Positions 24,845 to 34,958 of a DNA stretch of 35,412 nucleotides are shown here, one piece after another (positions within the stretch are counted from its first letter, which is position 1; the number at the start of each line of letters is the position of its first letter). Location: the NCBI GenBank assembly GCA_963740395.1, contig CAVUEP010000014.1:1-35412 (forward strand), read 5' to 3'. The notes under the pieces were generated by a model that was not told where the DNA came from, made no database searches, and was given only the letters and a program-made list of their open reading frames with translations. This DNA is from CADEEN01 sp963740395 (GTDB taxonomy: Bacteria > Pseudomonadota > Gammaproteobacteria > Burkholderiales > Burkholderiaceae_C). A program made the position numbers and the translations under genes.

Positions 24845-25105
24845 ATGAGCGAAGACGCCGTCGCGAGCCGCCGCCGTCGTCGTCTACACCGGCGATGCGT
24901 GAATGGCCTGCGAGAAGGTGAAGGCGTGGCTTTCACAGGCGGGCGTCGAGTTCGTCGCCCACAACGTCGAGACCGACATGGCGGCCTACGACGCGCTGCT
25001 GGCGCTCGGGTTCCGTACCGTGCCGCTCACCGTCATCGGCGGCCGTGCCGTGGCCGGCTTCACCCCGACGCCCTGGCTGAGGCACTCAGGCGCGTCTCGC
25101 GCCGT
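24845..25105 (+). CDS. Glutaredoxin/thioredoxin-fold small protein (frame breaks)
   Basis: About 85 residues. The start MSEDAVAS is followed by a break, then VVVYTGDA, a damaged region around 24897-24912 where the CxxC should be (only MACEKVKAWL remains legible), and NVETDMAAYDALLALGFRTV. The cis-proline motif FRTVPLTVIGG and a final FTPDALAEALR helix define a glutaredoxin fold. It would reduce disulphides or handle glutathione-type thiols in the cytoplasm. The first cysteine cannot be confirmed: an in-frame TGA sits where a TGC would complete C-M-A-C. It converges on the aminotransferase gene and overlaps its end slightly; the stop is uncertain. Confidence 0.6.
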
Positions 25106-26218
25106 CCGATCGAGGAACGCCTTGAAGCGATCGAGACCGGCCAGCACGTAGTCGGCGTTTTCGCCGACGCCGAGTCGCAGGTAGCCGTCCATGCCGAAGG
25201 CGTCGCCGGGCACGACGAGCACGCTTTCTTCCTCGCGCAGCCGATCGGTGAGTGCCGTCGAGTCCATCGGCAGTTCGTAGCGCGCGTAGATGAAGGCGCC
25301 GGCGTCGGGCGTTGTCCACTCGAACCGATGGCCGCAGCCGCGCAGCCACGCTTCGACGCGCGGCACGTTCTCGCTGCAGGATGGCGCGCGTGCGCGCCAG
25401 CAGCGTCGCGCGCGTGGCCGGGGCGAGGGCCACCGTGGCCAGCCGGTCGCTGAGCGCGCCCGGCGCAATCGACGTGTAGTCGTGATACGCCCACAGCGAC
25501 GCCGCGACCTCCGGCGGGCCCACCGCCCAGCCCACGCGCAGGCCGGGCAGGCCGTAGGCCTTCGACAGGCCGCTCGTCACGATGACGCGATCGCCGCGGC
25601 CCCACATCGAGGGCGACTCGTCGCCGTCGCGTTCGGCGCCGCGATAGATCTCGTCGGACACGACCCACGCGCCGACGCGGTCCGCCGCCGCGGCCACGGC
25701 GTCGAGGTCGGTGGCGGTGAGCCGCGCGCCGGTCGGGTTGTTCGGCGTGCAGATGACGATGGCGCGGGTCTTGGCGGTGACCAGCGTCTGGCAGCCGATC
25801 GAGATCGGGCCGCCAGGCGCCCGCCGCCGCGCGCCATCGGCCACTCCCGCACGATGCCGCCAAAGGCCGGCACCAGGCCGGCCACCTGCATGTAGGCCGG
25901 CACCAGCACGACGACCTCGTCGCCGGGTTCGACCATCCGCCAGGTCACGACGAAGTTGGCTTCCGACCCGCCGTTGGTCACCTGCACGTGGTCGGCGGTC
26001 GCCCCCGGATAGAGGGCGGCGATGGCCGCCCGCAGGCCCGGCGTGCCGTTGGTCTGCGTGTAGATGAGCGGCGCGTCGACGAGGGCGTCGAGGGCGGCGC
26101 CGTCGCCGAGCAGGGCGCGCACGCTGAGCGGTTGCACGCCGCTCTCCGAGAGGTTGTAGCGGACCCGGTGCTCCCATTCCGACTGGACGCGTTCGAGGGC
26201 AAACGGCGCGACTTTCAT
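25086..26218 (-). CDS. Class I/II PLP-dependent aminotransferase (at least three frame breaks)
   Basis: About 375 residues from MKVAPFALERVQSEWEHRVR. Fold-type I motifs in order: TNGTPGLRAAIAALYPGATA, NGGSEANFVVTWRMVEPGDE, ICTPNNPTGARLTATDLDAV, DEIYRGAERDGDESPSMWGR, and the PLP lysine in VTSGLSKAYGLPGLRVGWAV. C-terminal RLGVGENADYVLAGLDRFKA is the usual end. Breaks lie near 25830, 25385 and 25100. It is an aspartate/valine-type aminotransferase whose substrate cannot be assigned. It is divergent from the SUMF1 gene, with only 31 bases between the starts. Confidence 0.85.
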
Positions 26219-26226
26219 GGGCGACG

Positions 26227-26234
26227 AGTATACT
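26227..26234. promoter_or_regulatory. Palindromic AGTATACT between divergent genes, possible shared -10
   Basis: The 31 bases between the aminotransferase and SUMF1 starts contain AGTATACT, which reads TATACT on both strands and could serve as a -10 in either direction. No matching -35 is visible, since the upstream sequence lies inside coding DNA. Confidence 0.25.
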
Positions 26235-26249
26235 GACGGCGATTCTTCA

Positions 26250-27081
<832 letters not shown>

Positions 27082-27085
<4 letters not shown>

Positions 27086-27795
27086 CCCGCGCCACGCTGC
27101 TGTCGTTCGTGCTCGGCGCGCTGGCGCCCGCGCTCGCCGTCGGCGCAGACGCCGCCGCGCCGGCGGCCCCGACCGTGGTCGTGCGCGGCGACGGGGAAGT
27201 CCGGGTCGCGCCTGACATGGCCACCATCGGCCTCGGCACCGAGCACACGGCGCCGACGCCCGAAAGAGGCCCAGGCCGTGGCGGCCAAGGCCATGACCGC
27301 CGTGCAGGAGCGGCTCGCTCGCGGCCGGCGTGCCGAAAGACGCCGTGCGCACGACCGCCTACGACGTGCAGGCGCGGGTCGACTGGGTGAACGGCAAGCA
27401 GGTGCCGCGCGGCTACGTGGCGCGCCACGCCATCGAGGTCCGCGTCGACGACCTGGCGCGCGTCGGCGAGCTGCTCGAACTGGCCATCGGCGCCGGCGGC
27501 ACCTCGGTGCAGGGCGTGCGCTTCGATCTCAAGCAGCGCGCGGCACTCGAGCGCGAGGCGCTGACGCGCGCGGTGGCGGATGCCCGCGCCCGGGCCGAGG
27601 CGGTGGCGGCCGGAGCCGGCATCGGCGATTGCCGGCATCGTGCGCATCGAAGAAGCCGGGCTCGGCGGCGGCGGACCCGAACCGGTGATGATGCGGATGG
27701 CGGCCGCGCCGATGGCCGGCGACGCCGCACCGCCGGTCGCGCCCGGCGAGACGGTGATTCGCGCCTCGGTGACGCTGACCGCGCGCCTCAAGTAG
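27082..27795 (+). CDS. SIMPL (DUF541) domain exported protein (three frame breaks)
   Basis: About 236 residues. The signal peptide ATLLSFVLGALAPALAVGAD is followed by the SIMPL domain: VVVRGDGEVRVAPDMATIGL, VPKDAVRTTAYDVQARVDWV, GYVARHAIEVRVDDLARVGE, LKQRAALEREALTRAVADAR and a C-terminal VIRASVTLTARLK. Breaks lie near 27263, 27315 and 27622. Family members are periplasmic or outer-membrane-linked and are implicated in oxidative-stress tolerance and signalling; the molecular role is not settled. It is coupled to the SUMF1-type gene by an ATGA overlap, suggesting that the two work together at the envelope, which is inference. Confidence 0.85.
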
Positions 27796-27833
27796 GGCTC
27801 GACACCGCCACGGCGCGACTCGCGGCCGCTGCG

Positions 27834-28451
27834 TCAGGGCTCGATGCTGCGCCACAGATACCAGCTCGCGATCGACCGGTAGGGCCGCCACCGCTCGGCG
27901 AAGCGGCGCGCCTTCGGCGGGCGTCGGCCGGGTCCGCTTGCGGTAGAGCCGCTGGATCGCCGTGAGCAGCGCCAGGTCGGCGGCCGGGAAGACGTCCAGC
28001 CGCTGCAGCTGGAAGATGAGGAAGACCTCGGCCGTCCAGGTGCCGATGCCGCGCACGGCGGTGAGCGCCCGGATCGACCGCGGCGTCGTCCTGCGGCGGC
28101 CAGCGCCGCCAGGTCGAGCCGGCCGTCGACCACGTGTTCGGCCAGATCGCGGACGTAGCGCGTCTTGGCCGGGCCGAGGCCGGTGGCGCGCAAGCGTGTC
28201 GGCGTCGTGCGCCAGCAGCGACTCGGCCGTCAGGGCGCCGCCCGGGCGCGAGCTCGCACAGCCGCGCGTAGACCGTGCGCGCCGCCTTGGCCGAGACCTG
28301 CTGCGCCACGATCGCCCGCAGCAGCGCCTGGAACGGCGTCGGGCGCCACCCGGGTGTCGAGCCGGCAGGGCCCGACACTTTGCACGAGCGCGTGCATCTC
28401 AGGATCGATCCCGGCGAAGTGTCGGCGCGCCCGCCGGATGTCGAGGGCCAT
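27834..28451 (-). CDS. AlkA-like HhH-GPD DNA glycosylase (three or more frame breaks)
   Basis: About 205 residues starting MALDIRRARRHFAGIDPEM. PFQALLRAIVAQQVSAKAAR is the family's opening helix pair. The helix-hairpin-helix is RGIGTWTAEVFLIFQLQR, and the following FPAADLAL carries the catalytic aspartate position of AlkA-type enzymes. RWRPYRSIASWYLWRS is the usual C-terminal end. Breaks lie near 28345, 28210, 28085 and 27905. It would excise alkylated bases (3-methyladenine type) from DNA. It is divergent from cysM with only 17 bases between the starts. Confidence 0.8.
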
Positions 28452-28468
28452 CCGGGAATTGTGGCACG

Positions 28469-29450
28469 ATGACCGAACGCGTGATGGATACCACTCTGCT
28501 GGCAGCGATCGGACGGACGCCGCTCGTGCGCCTGTCGCAGGCTCGAACGTGACGTGCCGGGCCTGGAGCTGTACGGCAAGCTCGAGGCGAGCAATCCCGG
28601 CGGTTCGGTCAAGGACCGGGCCGCCCGCCACATGATTCTCGAGGGCATGCGCACCGGCGCCCTCGGGCCCGGCAAGCGCCTGCTCGACGCCACCTCGGGC
28701 AACACCGGCATCGCCTACGCCATGATCGGCGCCGCGCTCGGCTTTCCGGTCACGCTGTGCCTGCCGTCGAGCGCGAGCCCGGAGCGCAAGCGGATCCTGA
28801 CGGCCTACGGCGCCGAGCTGGTGTTCACCGATCCGATGGACGGGTCGGACGGCGCCATCGTCGAGGCCCGGCGCCGCTACGCCGCCGACCCCGAGCAGTA
28901 CTTCTACCCGGACCAGTACAACAACCCCTTCAACTGGCGCGCCCACTTCGAGACCACCGGCCCCGAGATCCTGGCCGCAGACCGCCGGTCGCGTGACGCA
29001 CTTCGTGGCCGCGCTCGGCACCAGCGGCACCTTCATGGGCACCGGCCGGTTCCTGCGCGAGCACGTCCCGGGCGTGGTGCTCATCTCGGTGCAGCCCGAG
29101 TCGCCGCTGCACGGTCTCGAGGGGCTCAAGCACATGGCCTCGGCGATCGTGCCCGGCATCTACGACGCGACGCTGGCCGACCACGCGGCGGAAGTGTCGA
29201 CCGAGGACGCGCACGAGATGACACGGCGCCTGGCGCGCGAAGAGGGCCTGCTCGTCGGCGTGTCGAGCGGCGCCAACCTCGCGGCGGCGCTGGCGCACGC
29301 GCGCCGAGGCGCTGACGCACGCGCGATCCCGTCGTGATGGTGGTCGTGCTCTGCGACGCCGGCGATCGCTACCTGTCCGAGCACTTCTGGGACGAGGGGC
29401 GCGTGCCGGCCGCGGCGCCGTCGCCGGCCAGCGGGACGCGAGCGCGATGA
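28469..29450 (+). CDS. cysM: PLP-dependent cysteine synthase, CysM type (three frame breaks)
   Basis: About 325 residues. TTLLAAIGRTPLVRLSQ opens the fold. The PLP lysine is in KLEASNPGGSVKDRAARHMI, the substrate loop is DATSGNTGIAYAMIGAALGF, and the phosphate-binding loop is ALGTSGTFMGTGRFLREH. Late LLVGVSSGANLAAALAHARR and VVMVVVLCDAGDRYLSEHFW complete the family. Breaks lie near 28540, 28978 and 29305. In the mycobacterial pathway CysM uses O-phosphoserine and accepts sulfur from the thiocarboxylated carrier CysO rather than free sulfide. The next three genes here (JAMM peptidase, CysO-like carrier, MoeZ-like enzyme) are the other members of that pathway, which is the basis for choosing CysM over CysK. 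The stop overlaps the next gene's start (ATGA, 29447-29450). Confidence 0.85.
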
Positions 29451-29892
29451 CGCCGCTTGAGCTCGGCCCGGGCGTGCAGCGCGGCCATCGAGCAGCACGG
29501 CCGCGAGACCTACCCGCACGAGTGCTGCGGCGCGCTGCTCGGCGACGGCGATCGCGTCGTGGCGACCCATCCGCTGCCGAACGTCACCACCGAGGGCCCG
29601 CGCCGCCGCTTCCGCATCGACGACAAGGACTACCTGGCGGCCGAACGGCAGGCCAGCGCGGCCGGGCTGGCGCTGCTCGGCTTCTATCATTCGCATCCCG
29701 ACCATCCGGCCGTGCCGTCGCAGTACGATCTCGACCACGCCTGGCCGACCTTCGTCTATCCGATCGTCTCGGTGCGTGGCCGGCGAGGCCGTGGCGCTGC
29801 GCGCGTGGATGCTGCGCGACGACCGGTCGGCCTTCGACGAACGGCCGATTGCCGACAGCGGCGACAGCGCCGCGACCGATCCGGCGTCATAA
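29447..29892 (+). CDS. mec: JAMM/M67 metallopeptidase, Mec type (two frame breaks)
   Basis: About 148 residues. The JAMM zinc site is complete: Glu in TYPHECCGALLG, and His, His and Asp in FYHSHPDHPAVPSQYDLDHA. Breaks lie near 29483 and 29780. Mec in mycobacteria removes the new cysteine from the C-terminus of the carrier CysO after CysM has attached it, regenerating the carrier. The gene is translationally coupled to cysM and followed 28 bases later by the carrier gene, so the same role is very likely. JAMM enzymes of this group can also trim C-terminal tails from ubiquitin-like carriers, relevant because the carrier here appears to continue past its GlyGly. Confidence 0.86.
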
Positions 29893-29920
29893 TCAGGGTT
29901 TCCCGAACGAGGATCCCGTC

Positions 29921-30202
29921 ATGCCCGTCTCCATCCACATCCCGACGCCCCTCCGGCCGTTCACCGAGAAGCTCGACGTCGTGCAGGCCAGCGGCGCAAC
30001 CGTCGGCGAGGTGCTGCAGGACCTGACCACGCGTTACGCGGGCCTCAAGCAGCACCTCTACGCGGCCGACGGCCGCCTGCGCAGCTTCGTCAACATCTAC
30101 GTCGGCGACGACGACATCCGCTACCTGCAGAAGGAGCAGACGCCGGTCGTCGACGGCCAGACGCTGAGCATCATCCCGTCGGTGGCGGGCGGCTCGGCGC
30201 CG
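29921..30202 (+). CDS. cysO: Ubiquitin-like sulfur carrier, CysO/MoaD type
   Basis: About 94 residues to the glycine pair. MPVSIHIPTPLRPFTEKLD and GATVGEVLQDLTTRYAGLKQ are the beta-grasp start. LRSFVNIYVGDDDIRYLQKE and LSIIPSVAGG match the end of mycobacterial CysO (a FVNIYV block and a final AVAGG) better than MoaD. The C-terminal glycine is activated by an E1-like enzyme and converted to a thiocarboxylate, the sulfur donor for CysM. No stop codon follows the GlyGly: the frame continues 20 or so residues to 30262, while the MoeZ frame starts without any start codon. Either a frame break hides the stop, or the carrier is fused to MoeZ. The end given is the GlyGly. Confidence 0.8.
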
Positions 30203-31377
30203 TCGCCGCGGCGCTGCCGGCGCTCAGCCCCGACGAGATCAAGCGCTACAGCCGCCACCTGATCCTCTCGGAAGTCGGGATGGAGGGGCAGCGCAAGCTG
30301 AAGGCCGCCAAGGTGCTGTGCATCGGCGCCGGCGGGCTCGGCTCGCCGGTGGCGATGTATCTGGCCGCGGCCGGCGTCGGCACGATCGGCATCGTCGACT
30401 TCGACGTCGTGGACGTCAGCAACCTGCAGCGCCAGATCCTGCACGGCACGTCGGACGTCGGCCGCTCGAAGCTCGCCTCGGCGAAGGACACGCTGCACGA
30501 GCTGAATCCGCACGTCAACGTCATCACGCACGAGGTCGCGCTCAGCTCGGCCAACGCGCTCGATCTGTTCCGCGACTACGACGTCGTCGTCGACGGCACC
30601 GACAACTTCCCGACGCGCTACCTCGTGAACGACGCCTGCGTGCTGCTCGGCAAGCCGAACGTCTACGGCAGCATCTTCCGCTTCGAGGGCCAGGCGTCGG
30701 TCTTCGGCACCAAGGACGGCCCGTGCTACCGCTGCCTCTATCCCGAGCCGCCGCCGCCCGGGCTGGTGCCGAGCTGCGCCGAGGCCGGCGTGCTCGGCAT
30801 TCTGCCCGGCCTCATCGGCACCATCCAGGCCACCGAGACGGTGAAGATCATCCTCGGCATGGGGCAGACGCTGGCCGGCCGCTTCCTCATCTACGACGCG
30901 CTGAAGATGCGCTTCCGCGAGCTGACGCTGCGCAAGGATCCGGAGTGCCCGGTGTGCGGCACGCACCCGACGGTGACCGCGCTCATCGACTACGACCAGT
31001 TCTGCGGCATCGTGCCGGCGCAGGCCGCGCCGCCCGCGCCGCGTGCTGACCGACGCGATGGCCGACGTGAGCGTGCTCGAGTTCAAGGCCATGCATGGAC
31101 GCCGGCACCGCGCCGCTCTCGTCGACGTCCGCGAGCCGCACGAGTACCAGATCTGCAGGATCGAGGGCTCGGTGCTGATTCCGCTCGGCGACCTGCCGGC
31201 CCGCGTCGGCGAGCTCGACCCCGACGGTCGAAGTGGTCATGCAGTGCCGGTCGGGCGTCCGCTCGGGCAAGGCCGCGGCGTTCCTGCGCGAGCAGGGCTT
31301 CACGCAGCGTCCACAACCTGACCGGCGGCATCCTGGCCTGGATCGACCAGGTGGACCCGAGCCAGCCCAAGTACTAG
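30203..31377 (+). CDS. moeZ: MoeZ-like E1 adenylyltransferase with C-terminal rhodanese domain (several frame breaks)
   Basis: About 385 residues. The conserved start LSPDEIKRYSRHLILSEVGM is followed by the ATP loop VLCIGAGGLGSPVAMYLAAA, VDGTDNFPTRYLVNDACVLL, and two zinc CxxC pairs, CYRCLYP and CPVCGTHP. After breaks near 31042, 31097, 31222 and 31308 the rhodanese domain reads LVDVREPHEYQICRIEGSVL, the active-site loop VVMQCRSGVRSGKAAAFL and HNLTGGILAWIDQVDPSQ. It adenylates the C-terminal glycine of the neighbouring carrier and passes sulfur from its own rhodanese cysteine to make the thiocarboxylate. No ATG, GTG or TTG start lies in frame between the carrier's GlyGly and LSPDEI, so the true start is unknown or the two are fused. 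Confidence 0.85.
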
Positions 31378-31405
31378 GGCCCGGAGCCGAAGTGCCGGGG
31401 GCGCG

Positions 31406-31975
31406 CTACTTCTTGCCCTGGGGATTCCAGTTCAGGAGCGACGTGATCGGCGCGGCGGTGGCGTTTTCCACTGGCTGGTTGATCAGGAACCGGCCGTCGC
31501 GCGCGACCGCGTACTGCGGCCGGTTTTGTTGAATGGTAGCGCCGTCCACGATGCGCGTCGGAAACAGCACCACCGGCGTACCGGCCTGAAACGACGTCAC
31601 GGTGGAGGTGACAGGAAGTAGAGCTCCTTGCCGTCGGCACGCCAGCGCGGCGCATCGCCGCCATTGGTTGAGGCCTGCCACTTGCCGCCCGCGTCTGGAA
31701 ACGGCTGCACCACGACCTCGAAACGGCCCGACTCGTTGGTCTGATACGCCACCCAGCGCCCGTCCGGAGAGAACGTGGCCAACACCTCTTCCGCGGGCGT
31801 GTTCGCGACGACGCGCGGCGTGTGGTCAGGGCTGGTCATGTCCAGCGCCGATAGATCGCGCCCGGTCGTGGGGTTGGCCTCGTAGGTACAGCAGCCACCG
31901 GCCGTCCCGCGACCAGTCCTGGGTCTGCTTGATGTTGCGGCGCCGGAGAACGAGGTTCGCTCGCGATGTCCGGGT
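31406..31975 (-). CDS. PD40/WD40-like beta-propeller protein, C-terminal fragment (frame breaks)
   Basis: Roughly 185 C-terminal residues. Propeller blades are marked by TQDWSRDGRWLLYLRG, ATFSPDGRWVAYQTNESGRF, GGDAPRWRADGKELYFLSP and the end YAVARDGRFLINQPVENATA. Breaks lie near 31870, 31832 and 31610. This is the usual C-terminus of large Acidobacteriota proteins that combine a serine/threonine kinase or a TolB-like domain with PD40 repeats. The N-terminal part is missing: beyond about 31,970 the sequence belongs to a recX gene on the other strand. It is convergent with moeZ, 28 bases between stops, and there is no clear terminator. Confidence 0.72.
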
Positions 31976-31985
31976 CAAGAAATTC
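31945..31985. other. Probable join, Acidobacteriota-like to Gammaproteobacteria-like
   Basis: The minus-strand propeller gene loses its reading here and a plus-strand RecX C-terminus begins (KKFGRGRPADFKAKAQQM). Neither gene has a start in this interval. The point lies near AAATTC (31980-31985). Coding signals overlap by a few codons, so the exact base cannot be set. Confidence 0.65.
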
Positions 31986-32114
31986 GGTCGCGGCCGTCCG
32001 GCCGACTTCAAGGCCAAGGCGCAGCAGATGCGATTTCTGCAATACCGCGGTTTTGAGCAGGATCATATTCAACGGGCGCTGGCATTCGAGGGTCGTTGCC
32101 CTGAAGACGATTAA
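31977..32114 (+). CDS. recX: RecX regulatory protein, C-terminal fragment
   Basis: Only about the last 45 residues remain: KKFGRGRPADFKAKAQQM and RFLQYRGFEQDHIQRALAFE, ending at TAA. This is the third helical repeat of RecX, the protein that blocks RecA filament growth. Its stop lies 72 bases before alaS, the recX-alaS order found across Gammaproteobacteria, which supports the call for so short a fragment. The missing part is due to the join, not a natural deletion. Confidence 0.8.
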   Translation, partial: KKFGRGRPADFKAKAQQMRFLQYRGFEQDHIQRALAFEGRCPEDD

Positions 32115-32117
32115 GTC

Positions 32118-32146
32118 TTAATAAGGGCGCACAAACCCCGTAAACT
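32118..32146 (+). promoter_or_regulatory. Candidate alaS promoter
   Basis: TTAATA (32118-32123), 17 bases, then TAAACT (32141-32146). Each hexamer matches the sigma-70 consensus at four of six positions. It starts immediately after the recX stop and lies 40 bases before alaS. Confidence 0.35.
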
Positions 32147-32186
32147 ATCGCCTTTAAACCAACAGCCTGATCCCGATATCCCCTAG

Positions 32187-34811
32187 ATGAAAACCATGAC
32201 GAGCAATGAGCTGCGCCAGGCATTCCTGGATTTCTTTCGTGACCGCGGCCATGAAGTCGTCGCGAGCTCGCCGCTCGTGCCGGGCAATGACCCGACACTG
32301 TTGTTTACGAATGCCGGCATGGTGCAGTTCAAGGACGTGTTCCTCGGCGAGGACAAGCGGCCTACATGACGCGCCGTGACCTCGCAGCGCTGCGTGCGCG
32401 CGGGCGGCAAGCACAACGACCTCGAAAACGTCGGCTACACGGCGCGTCACCACACGTTTTTCGAGATGCTCGGCAACTTCAGTTTCGGCGATTACTTCAA
32501 GCGCGAGGCCATTCAGTATGCGTGGGAGTTTCTGACCGAGACGCTAGGGCTGCCCGACGGAGCGTCTGTGGGTGACGGTCTTCGAGGATGACGACGAAGC
32601 CGCGGACATCTGGCTGAAGGAGATGAAAGTCGATCCAGCGCGTTTCTCGCGCCTCGGTGCGAAAGACAATTTCTGGGCGATGGGTGATACCGGACCGTGT
32701 GGTCCGTGCAGCGAAATTTTTTTCGATCACGGTGCGGACGTGCCGGGCGGTCCGCCGGGATCGCCGGACGAGGACGGCGATCGCTACGTCGAAGTCTGGA
32801 ACCTGGTCTTCATGCAGTTCGATCGCTCGGCTGACGGTGACATGAAGCCGTTGCCGAAACCGTCAGTGGATACCGGCATGGGTCTCGAACGCATCGCGGC
32901 GGTCATGCAGCAGGTGCACAGCAATTACGAGATCGACCTGTTCGAGCACGTTATCGCAGCAGCGGCACGCGTGCTCGACGTCGAGAACGACGGCTCGAGT
33001 TCGCTCAACGTTATTGCCGATCATATTCGTGCCTGTTCGTTCCTGATCGTGGATGGCGTGCTGCCGGGCAATGAAGGGCGAGGCTACGTGCTGCGACGCA
33101 TCATTCGACGCGCGATACGGCACGGCAAAAAGCTGGGCACGGACGGCCTGTTCTTTCACAAGCTGGTCGCGCCGCTGGTCAAGGAGATGGGCGAGCGCAT
33201 ACCCGGAACTTGTCAAAGCGCAGGCGCATGTCGAGAAAGTGCTGAAGAAAGAGGAGCGCCGCTTCGCCGAGACGCTCGACCAGGGCATGGACATGCTCGA
33301 GTCGGCGATTGCCGACATTGACGGCACGCAGATTCCGGGCGACGTCGTTTTCAAGCTCTACGATACCTACGGATTTCCGGTCGACCTGACGGCCGATATT
33401 GCGCGCGAGCGCGGGCTGACGGTCGATGAGGCCGGTTTCGAAGCGGCGATGGAGCAGCAGCGCGATCGGGCCCGCGCCGCAAGCAAGTTCGGGTCGCCGG
33501 CAGCAATTGGCTCAAGACGATGCTGAAACCGAATTTCTCGGCTATGACGGTACTGAGGGCGCCAGCGACGTCGTCGCGCTGTTCAAAGATGGCAAACCGG
33601 TCGATACGCTGCGCGCGGGCGACGACGGCGCGGTCGTTCTCTCGTCGACGCCGTTTTACGCCGAAAGCGGCGGCCAGGTCGGCGACACCGGCATCCTGGT
33701 GGCGGACGGCAAGCTGTTTCGCGTCGACGACACGCAAAAAAGCGGCAAGGCCAACGTGCATTTCGGCCTGGTGGAGCAGGGCGAACTCAGCGTTGGCGAC
33801 ACGCTCGAGGCCGTGGTCGATGCCGAGCGTCGCCAGGCGATCCGGCTCAATCACTCGGCCACACACCTGATGCATGCGGCGCTGCGCACGGTGCTCGGCG
33901 ATCACGTGACACAGAAGGGCTCGCTGGTCGCGCCGGACAAGCTGCGTTTCGACTTTTCGCATCTACGAGGCCGTGACGCCGACACAACTGCAGGCAAATC
34001 GAAGACCTGGTCAATGCGCGAGATTCGCCCGAACGTCGCCGCCGAAACCAATCTCATGAGCTACGACGACGCGATCGCGTCGGGGGCGGTGGCGCTGTTC
34101 GGCGAAAAATATGGCGACAAGGTGCGCGTACTGAAGCTCGGCGATTTTTCGGTCGAGCTTTGCGGTGGCACGCACGTCGATCGCACTGGCGACATCGGCG
34201 TGTTCAAGATCGTATCGCGAAGGCGGCGTTGCCTCCGGCGTGCGCCGCATCGAAGCGGTGACCGGCAAAGGCGCGCTCGGCTGGATCGACCAACAACCAG
34301 CGTACGCTGCGCCAGACTCGCGCGGCTTGCTAGCGCAGCCAGCCCGACCAGGCGGCGACCAAAGTCGAACAGCTGCTGAAGCGCAACAAGGAACTCGAAA
34401 AGGAACTGGCGGCGGCAAGACAGGCGCTGGTGACCGGTGGCTCGTCGACGATCACAGCGAGCAACGTTCAGGAAATCGCGGGCATCAAGGTGCTGGCGAT
34501 CGCGCATGGACGGCGCCGATGCGAAAACACTGCGCGATGCGGTGGATCGCTTCAAGGACAAGCTGCAAAAGCGCGGTCGTTGTGCTCGGCTCGGTCGACG
34601 ACGGCAAAGTACGTCTCGCCGCCGGAGTCACCAAGAACAAGACGGACCGCGATCCGAGCCGGCGACCTGATCAAGCCGCGTCGCGGAGCAGGTCGGCGGC
34701 AAAGGCGGCGGCCGTGCCGATTTCGCACAGGCCGGCGGCAATGACGCCGGCAGAGCTCGACGCAGGCCCTCGCATCGGTCGCCGGCATGGGTCGCGGCGC
34801 AGCTCGGCTGA
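32187..34811 (+). CDS. alaS: Alanyl-tRNA synthetase (ten or more frame breaks)
   Basis: About 870 residues, full family length. The start is MKTMTSNELRQAFLDFFRDR. The catalytic domain shows GNDPTLLFTNAGMVQFKDVF, VRAGGKHNDLENVGYTARHH and WAMGDTGPCGPCSEIFFDHG. The editing domain has ESGGQVGDTG and NHSATHLMHAALRTVLG with its zinc histidines, then the VELCGGTHVDRTGDIGVFKI site. The C-terminal C-Ala domain ends KGGGRADFAQAGG and WVAAQLG. At least ten breaks are spread along it (near 32360, 32565, 33202, 33490, 33965, 34000, 34018, 34218, 34300, 34505, 34575, 34655, 34750, 34788), mostly single extra bases at or beside codon boundaries. Protein identity is certain; an essential gene could not carry these, so they are sequence errors. 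Confidence 0.95.
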
Positions 34812-34899
34812 GCAAGTGCTGGTCCAGATTTCCAGGGCGTGCTTTATTACATAATGGGCAGCACGAGCCAGAGAATCGGCTAGTATTACAACAGTTTAA

Positions 34900-34954
34900 G
34901 GAAGTACGACGCGCAAAAAAGAACGGGGCGGAGCCCCGCCAGGCAGGAGTAGGA
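34900..34954 (+). promoter_or_regulatory. csrA leader with four GGA motifs, likely CsrA autoregulatory site
   Basis: GGA occurs at 34900-34902, in the loop of a 6-bp hairpin (stem 34924-34929/34933-34938, loop 34930-34932), and twice in the ribosome-binding region (34946-34948 and 34952-34954). CsrA binds GGA in hairpin loops and over the ribosome site, and in E. coli represses its own translation that way. A function as terminator for the hairpin is less likely as no T-run follows. Confidence 0.5.
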
Positions 34955-34958
34955 AGTC

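Noticed and set aside
29921..31377. Plain molybdopterin synthesis (MoaD/MoeB)
   Set aside because: No other molybdenum cofactor genes are present, while the adjacent CysM and JAMM peptidase and the AVAGG-like tail fit the cysteine pathway better. Dual use cannot be excluded.
32187..34811. alaS as a pseudogene, or programmed frameshifting in many genes
   Set aside because: The breaks occur in essential and unrelated genes from three lineages, lack slippery sites or pseudoknots, and each is fixed by one base.
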